This document shows, one piece after another, positions 41,774-46,185 of a stretch of 46,185 bases of DNA. The translations under genes were made by a program, and so were the position numbers. Every line of letters starts with the position of its first letter. Position 1 is the first letter of the stretch. The DNA comes from an uncultured Flavobacteriaceae bacterium (GTDB lineage Bacteria; Bacteroidota; Bacteroidia; Flavobacteriales; Flavobacteriaceae). A model generated the notes under the pieces. That model saw only the letters and a program-made list of their open reading frames with translations, was not told the origin of the DNA and ran no database searches. The stretch spans positions 1 through 46,185 of the forward strand of contig CANMFQ010000030.1 in NCBI GenBank assembly GCA_947497145.1. Reading direction: 5' to 3'.

Positions 41774-43162
41774 ATGAAAAGAAGAAAATTCATTAAAACT
41801 ACTGGTAGCTATAGCCTATTGCTTAGTAGTACAGGAGCATTGACTTCCTTTAAAAACCCTATGTTTTCTGACGAAACCCAAATACAAGAGCAAGCTTTTG
41901 CAGCTTTTGATCGATTTAAAGAAGTATGGGATTTTAAAGATTTTTGGAAGCGTGGAAACACTTTTGATGCCTGCCTTACTTTTATGGATGCTGTACAACA
42001 ACAGTGGCCAGAACACAAAAAAGTTAAAAAAATGCAACGAGAAGTAAAAGAAATGTTAGCCAAAAATCTAACGTTCTTTCACAGTTATAACCCTGGTGAA
42101 TTATGGGCGGATGATTTTGGATGGTGGGGACTTATGGCACTCAATGCACGAAAGCATTTATTAAAATTAGGCGAAAAGGATCTTGCTGATACCTATTTAA
42201 AATTATCTACAGATTTATGTTGGGAATATAAAAAGAAAACGGCTTATGATCATTCAAATGCAGGTATACCTGTTGTACATGGCTGTCGCAATGGTGATGC
42301 TAACGGGCAAAGTAGAGGTGTTAAAAATACGGTAACCAATGTATTGTTGTTTTTACTTTCCTCGCGAATTTACCGGTTAACCTTAGCTGAGAATATTTCG
42401 GATAATGAAAAATACTTGGATATGGCTTATCGGCAGTGGAAATGGTTTGATGATTGGTTTTCCTCTTATGAGTTTGAATATTTAAAAAATACCTCCCCCT
42501 CTGGTGCACTTGTTCAAGAGCGACCTATGGCATTTTTTGAAGGTTCAAATTACCAAGAAAAAATACACCCACCATGGGCGCCAGGTTGGGTTTGGACAGG
42601 AGATCAAGGTATGCTAGTAGCAGCCCTTGTTGATATGCTTGCCATAAGAAAGCCCTTGGCCAATTTTATAGCAAAAAAGAATTTGGATCCTAATTTTAAG
42701 CCAGCGCAGTTTGAAAATAAAATACGAACCCTTATCAAAATGCTAGGCAATGGTATTCAAACAGCTTTTGTTGCTGAGGTAGATGGTATTGTACGTGAAG
42801 CTCCTTGCTTATCTAGTTTTGGACCACAACATGGTAATGATTATATTGCTGGACGTGGTATTCTGTTACGCTATGTAGGTACTGATGAGATTAAAAAGCT
42901 GCTGGGCGTAAATCTTACTCCTGCAATTACAAAAACCGTAACAGCACTATGGAATACGCGCAACAAGGCTAATAATCAATTTAGCCCCGAATTTACTTCT
43001 GCTGAAAACGATAGCGCCTATGTGAAACAATTTGAAAAGTTATGGGGACTGGCAGATGACGTACACACCTGGGATCTTAAAAAAATGAAAGAACAAAACC
43101 GATTAGGGGTTTGCCAAGCCATTGGCTTAGATACTATAGGCGCTGCTATAAGGGCGATTTAA
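41774..43162 (+). CDS. Tat-exported GH76-like (alpha-mannanase-type) protein
   Basis: The 462-aa protein opens MKRRKFIKTTGSYSLLLSST, a twin-arginine signal (RRKFIK). The mature part has the alternating helices of six-hairpin glycosidases: ELWADDFGWWGLMALNARKH with an Asp-Asp pair as in GH76, TNVLLFLLSSRIYRL, YRQWKWFDDWF, and APGWVWTGDQGMLVAALVDM, matching the WTYNQG block of GH76. GH76 enzymes cut alpha-1,6-mannan. Similarity is at motif level only, so another six-hairpin family (for example GH88/105-like or an epimerase) is possible. It ends the locus at a shared terminator. Confidence 0.65.
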   Translation: MKRRKFIKTTGSYSLLLSSTGALTSFKNPMFSDETQIQEQAFAAFDRFKEVWDFKDFWKRGNTFDACLTFMDAVQQQWPEHKKVKKMQREVKEMLAKNLTFFHSYNPGELWADDFGWWGLMALNARKHLLKLGEKDLADTYLKLSTDLCWEYKKKTAYDHSNAGIPVVHGCRNGDANGQSRGVKNTVTNVLLFLLSSRIYRLTLAENISDNEKYLDMAYRQWKWFDDWFSSYEFEYLKNTSPSGALVQERPMAFFEGSNYQEKIHPPWAPGWVWTGDQGMLVAALVDMLAIRKPLANFIAKKNLDPNFKPAQFENKIRTLIKMLGNGIQTAFVAEVDGIVREAPCLSSFGPQHGNDYIAGRGILLRYVGTDEIKKLLGVNLTPAITKTVTALWNTRNKANNQFSPEFTSAENDSAYVKQFEKLWGLADDVHTWDLKKMKEQNRLGVCQAIGLDTIGAAIRAI

Positions 43163-43191
43163 GACAGGTATTGGATAAATCCATCTAGGGT

Positions 43192-43234
43192 AAACAAACA
43201 AAAAACCACAACATGCGTGTGGTTTTTGTTTGTT
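43192..43234. terminator. Bidirectional terminator between convergent genes
   Basis: A long stem (ACAAACA and A-run, then ACCACA paired with TGTGGT and the T-run) with loop ACATGCG has A and T runs on both sides. It can end both the sugar locus and the - strand OmpA-like gene. Confidence 0.9.
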
Positions 43235-43248
43235 ACTAAGTGGTTGTA

Positions 43249-44022
43249 TTACTTAGCTTGTTTCATACTTTCTTTAACCTTCAAATAAAACTCATCGTAT
43301 TTTGGATGAATTTTTATGACAACACCCTCTTTTAAATTACCATCTTTGCCCAAAGCTGTAATGCGTTCAGGAGCAATTGACAGTTTTTGAAAGGCGCTAC
43401 TAATAGCAGCGGCTTGCTGAGCAGGTAACTCCAGATTACCCGTCATACTAAGTCCTTCAATAGTGACCGCCATACCGGGGTTGGCTATTAAAATTTGACC
43501 AATTTTTTCCACCCATGGTTCTGCATCTTTTTTTATTGTAGTACCCGTATCACTGCCAAAAAGGGTTTGCAAATCTGAAGAAATAATTACCATACCATTA
43601 GAAACGCCAATCTTAGCATCTTCCCCTAAGGTTTGTTTGGCATTGGTTAATACGATAAGCGCTGTAGAGTCATTTTTGGCGAGCAATTCATGAATGCCTT
43701 TTAGTTGTTGTTCCTTTTCTTTCAGACTTTCCATGGCTTTGTTCATGTTGTCTGAATTTTTGGCTGAGACCTCAGTAAAGCTCGTTAAACTCTTCATCAT
43801 AGAAGTGTTAGCATCTTGAAGCTCTGTTACTTGAGCCTTAAAAGATTCAGCTTCTATTTTGGCTACTTTTTCATTCTTTTGAGCTTCAAATAACGCTTCT
43901 TTTACCTTCGCTAATTTCTTTTTTAAAATATCTACTTCATAAATTAAGTCACTCTTTTTTTGCGCCTGTAGGGCTGTTGAACAACAAAGAATAAAAAGGA
44001 AGGGGAGTATAATTTTTTTCAT
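43249..44022 (-). CDS. Periplasmic coiled-coil protein with degenerate OmpA-like domain
   Basis: The 257-aa protein has a signal peptide (cleavage near ALQAQ), a long charged coiled coil (about residues 25-115, Lys/Glu heptads), and a C-terminal domain of OmpA/MotB layout: a strand with MVIISSDLQTLFGSD, then AEPWVEKIGQILIANPGMAV, TIEGLS, and QQAAAISSAFQKLSI with APERITALGKDG. The usual peptidoglycan-contact Asp and Arg (NxxLSxxRA) are not clear, so peptidoglycan binding is uncertain. Confidence 0.7.
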   Translation of the reverse strand: MKKIILPFLFILCCSTALQAQKKSDLIYEVDILKKKLAKVKEALFEAQKNEKVAKIEAESFKAQVTELQDANTSMMKSLTSFTEVSAKNSDNMNKAMESLKEKEQQLKGIHELLAKNDSTALIVLTNAKQTLGEDAKIGVSNGMVIISSDLQTLFGSDTGTTIKKDAEPWVEKIGQILIANPGMAVTIEGLSMTGNLELPAQQAAAISSAFQKLSIAPERITALGKDGNLKEGVVIKIHPKYDEFYLKVKESMKQAK

Positions 44023-44100
44023 CTAGTACGTTTAATTTTTTGGTTTTTTTAGTTCGGTGTAATCGCAAAAATATAGTATTTGGTTGATTCAATGAAATGC

Positions 44101-45651
44101 TTAGCCACCTAAGTACTTACAATCGTATAATTTTTGCATTCCATCAAAATCAACCTTTGTTTTGTTATAGCCATAAGTAGTGCGCAGGTTTCGCGATAAA
44201 TCGATGTCATCTACATTTACTTGTATGTCATACATGGAAAACTGGCAAGGATGCTCATAGCCTGCAGCATGGGTGATCTCTATAAATTCTTTTCGAAAAG
44301 TTTTAAAATACTGCGCCAAACGTTCTGATTTTAGGGGAACATTAATACCACTTTGTCGCCATTTACTTTGCGTTGCTATTCCTGCGGGACATTTATTGGT
44401 GTGACAAACCTGTGCTTGTATGCAACCAATACTCATCATAGCTTCACGGGCAACATTAATACAGTCAACACCCATTGCAAATGCCATGGCAGCTTTTGCC
44501 GGAAAGCCTAGTTTTCCACTACCTACAAAAACAATACGGTGCGTAAGATTTCGTTTCTGAAACACCTTATATAGGGCAGAAAAACCGTAAACCCATGGTA
44601 ATGAAACATGGTCTGCAAATGACGGGGGAGCTGCACCAGTACCACCTTCACCACCATCAACAGTAATAAAATCTGGGCCTTTGCCAGTTTCAACCATAAT
44701 ATCTGCCAATTCCTCCCATTGGTTTAATTTTCCTATAGCCCCTTTTAGTCCAACAGGTAAACCAGTAGCTTCTGCAATAGTCTCAATTAATTGCATCAAT
44801 TCATGAACATTACTAAAGGCTTTGTGTGTCGCTGGCGAGAGTACATCTTTACCTACTTCAACACCTCTAATTTCAGCAATTTCTTGGGTTATTTTTGCCC
44901 CTGGCAGCACACCCCCTTTTCCTGGTTTGGCTCCTTGTGATAATTTAATCTCTATAGCCTTTATGCAAGGGTTGTCTTGTACAAGTTGTACCAGTTTTTC
45001 TATGGATAAATTACCATCCGCAGAACGTACCCCAAAATACCCTGTGCCAAAATGAAAGATGACATCGCCTCCTTGTTTGTGATAGGAAGACAAACCACCT
45101 TCACCGGTATTATGATAGGCATTTGCTTTGGCTACACCTTTATTCATAGCCTCTACAGCGGCTGCTGAAAGCGAACCAAAGCTCATAGCAGAAACGTTAA
45201 TAACCGATGCCGGACGGTACGGTTTTTTACGTTTATTGTATGCGCCCATTACCTTTGCACATGGAATAAAATCTTTGTGATGATTATTTGGATGCGCTTC
45301 AGGAGGTTGAAACGCCATCATTTGGTTTTTTACAAAAATATGCTGATGCGCATAAATATCACGGTCTGTACCAAAACCCTCGTAGTTATTTTCTTTTTTT
45401 GCCGAAGCATAAATCCAACCTCTTTCAATACGATTAAAGGGTAGCTCCTCACGGTTATTAGCAACAAAATACTGTCGCATTTCGGGACCTATACTTTCTA
45501 GCCAATACCGCAAATGCCCCACAATAGGGTAGTTGTGCGAGATGGTATGTGATTTTTGTATGAAAATATCGCGAATAGCAACAACCAAAAGAATAACCAG
45601 TAGCCATACCCACCAGCTTATTTGCGTGAAAAATTCTAATACTTGATTCAA
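44101..45651 (-). CDS. FMN-binding glutamate-synthase-family protein, membrane-anchored
   Basis: The 516-aa protein has an N-terminal transmembrane helix (WWVWLLVILLVVAIRDIFI) and then the glutamate synthase FMN domain: SAMSFGSLSAAAVEAMNKG, GEGGLSSYH, QGAKPGKGGVLPGAKITQEI, DVLSPATHKAFSNVHELMQL, DFITVDGGEGGTGAAP, and the 3Fe-4S cysteines in CIQAQVCHTNKCPAG. It lacks the amidotransferase and C-terminal GltB domains. Stand-alone proteins of this group are common in Bacteroidota; the substrate and electron partner are not settled. It is 78 bp from the OmpA-like gene. Confidence 0.88.
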   Translation of the reverse strand: MNQVLEFFTQISWWVWLLVILLVVAIRDIFIQKSHTISHNYPIVGHLRYWLESIGPEMRQYFVANNREELPFNRIERGWIYASAKKENNYEGFGTDRDIYAHQHIFVKNQMMAFQPPEAHPNNHHKDFIPCAKVMGAYNKRKKPYRPASVINVSAMSFGSLSAAAVEAMNKGVAKANAYHNTGEGGLSSYHKQGGDVIFHFGTGYFGVRSADGNLSIEKLVQLVQDNPCIKAIEIKLSQGAKPGKGGVLPGAKITQEIAEIRGVEVGKDVLSPATHKAFSNVHELMQLIETIAEATGLPVGLKGAIGKLNQWEELADIMVETGKGPDFITVDGGEGGTGAAPPSFADHVSLPWVYGFSALYKVFQKRNLTHRIVFVGSGKLGFPAKAAMAFAMGVDCINVAREAMMSIGCIQAQVCHTNKCPAGIATQSKWRQSGINVPLKSERLAQYFKTFRKEFIEITHAAGYEHPCQFSMYDIQVNVDDIDLSRNLRTTYGYNKTKVDFDGMQKLYDCKYLGG

Positions 45652-46185
45652 ATTAATATTGTTTTAATGTTTGGATAGTATAAACCGCTGATGCTTTCTG
45701 TTTAACTCTTGTAATGATTGAAAAACAAATTACGTCTTTGCCAAATTTAAGAAATCTATAGGCATTGGTAAAACTTCTTAGGTTTAATGTAGCCAAATAC
45801 CTTATGGTCATGGAAGTGTCTATTGGAGCGGAATACACTTTTTTGTAGTTTATGTTGTTCTGTATCAGTACAGTATTCATTAAAGTCCTACATGGGTGTA
45901 CATTTTCGTTGTTTTGAAAGAGTTATGCCCCCAAGGTAACTGAATAAGGCTCGTCGCATCGCAATCTCCATAGTATCGGCAAAGTTGCTGGTTCAGTTAA
46001 CACCGCCGTCATGTTTTGGTGTATCGAGCACATGGAGGCTTAGTTGAACTAAACCTAAAGGTAGCTTGATTCTTGTATTTAAGAATTCTTCACGACCTTT
46101 AGGATAGAAATAATCTTAAACCCTAAAATTATGAAAAAAAAGTAGTACTCTAATTGAAACAGCCTGTGAATCAGTACCAAATTTT
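45652..46185. other. Right-end region without a recognised gene
   Basis: About 530 bases. A 75-codon - strand frame (45653-45880) has no family features and I do not accept it. An ATG near 46130 meets a stop after three codons. The only clear structure is the hairpin at 46054-46103. Confidence 0.5.
46054..46103. repeat. Long imperfect hairpin with two stacked stems
   Basis: CCTAAAGGT (46054-46062) pairs exactly with ACCTTTAGG (46095-46103). Inside, ATTCTT (46069-46074) pairs with AAGAAT (46081-46086) around GTATTT. It has no T-run like a terminator. It could be a structured RNA or the end of a mobile element. Confidence 0.5.

Noticed and set aside
45653-45880. 75-codon gene on the - strand next to the glutamate-synthase-like gene
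   Set aside because: Its content has no family or signal features and it fills the probable promoter region of the next gene; likely chance.

Overview
The window looks like a chromosomal segment from a marine-type member of the Flavobacteriaceae (Bacteroidota). The evidence is the AT-rich sequence, a SusC/SusD pair, a short Bacteroidota-type RpoD, a TAnnTTTG-type promoter, the lack of strong Shine-Dalgarno sites, and Rhs proteins with the Bacteroidota form of the core. No rRNA, tRNA or CRISPR array was seen.

Region 1 (about 1-14,150) is an array of displaced Rhs C-terminal toxin cassettes, all on the + strand. At least five Rhs core fragments of different lengths run into different toxin tails, and each is followed by a different candidate immunity gene. 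None of the Rhs fragments has a convincing start codon, so they look like silent donor cassettes for a full-length rhs gene that probably lies beyond the left edge. Recognisable tails include a JAB/JAMM-like toxin, a DUF4329 JAMM-like domain paired with an NTF2-fold immunity protein, and two putative zinc-peptidase tails. Five of the candidate immunity proteins carry lipoprotein signals and one is a four-helix membrane protein. The cassettes are separated by structured non-coding repeats: a family whose short hairpin varies with base pairing preserved, an element with 19-bp palindromic terminal repeats, and a third repeat that flanks a decayed antitoxin/ParE module. Fragments of an IS200/IS605 transposase, an XRE regulator and a tyrosine recombinase record past mobile activity.

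Region 2 (about 14,150-27,200) holds mostly ordinary genes: a divergent TruA, an alpha/beta hydrolase, a cysE-cysM operon, DUF2461, DUF72, a hotdog thioesterase, an M19 dipeptidase lipoprotein, RpoD, a DUF6155-like protein and a GhrA-like 2-hydroxyacid dehydrogenase. Two items stand out. One is a 591-aa hybrid sensor kinase homologue that has lost all of its phosphotransfer residues. The other is a pair of tandem, mutually similar genes for 32-33-aa proteins followed by a strong terminator.

Region 3 (about 27,200-43,230) is a polysaccharide-utilisation and sugar-catabolism locus in one direction: a LacI-type palindrome, SusC, SusD, a secreted GH38 alpha-mannosidase, a cupin, an RraA-like aldolase homologue, an MFS sugar transporter, a second cupin, a glucose-1-dehydrogenase-like SDR, a beta-propeller lactonase, a mannonate dehydratase and a Tat-exported GH76-like protein. 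Together these suggest release of mannose from mannosides outside the cytoplasm, uptake without phosphorylation, oxidation to mannonolactone, hydrolysis to mannonate and dehydration to 2-keto-3-deoxygluconate. The RraA-like protein is a candidate for the aldol cleavage that would complete the route.

Region 4 (about 43,230-46,185) has an OmpA-like coiled-coil periplasmic protein and a membrane-anchored glutamate-synthase-like FMN protein, both on the - strand, then about 500 bases with no recognised gene.
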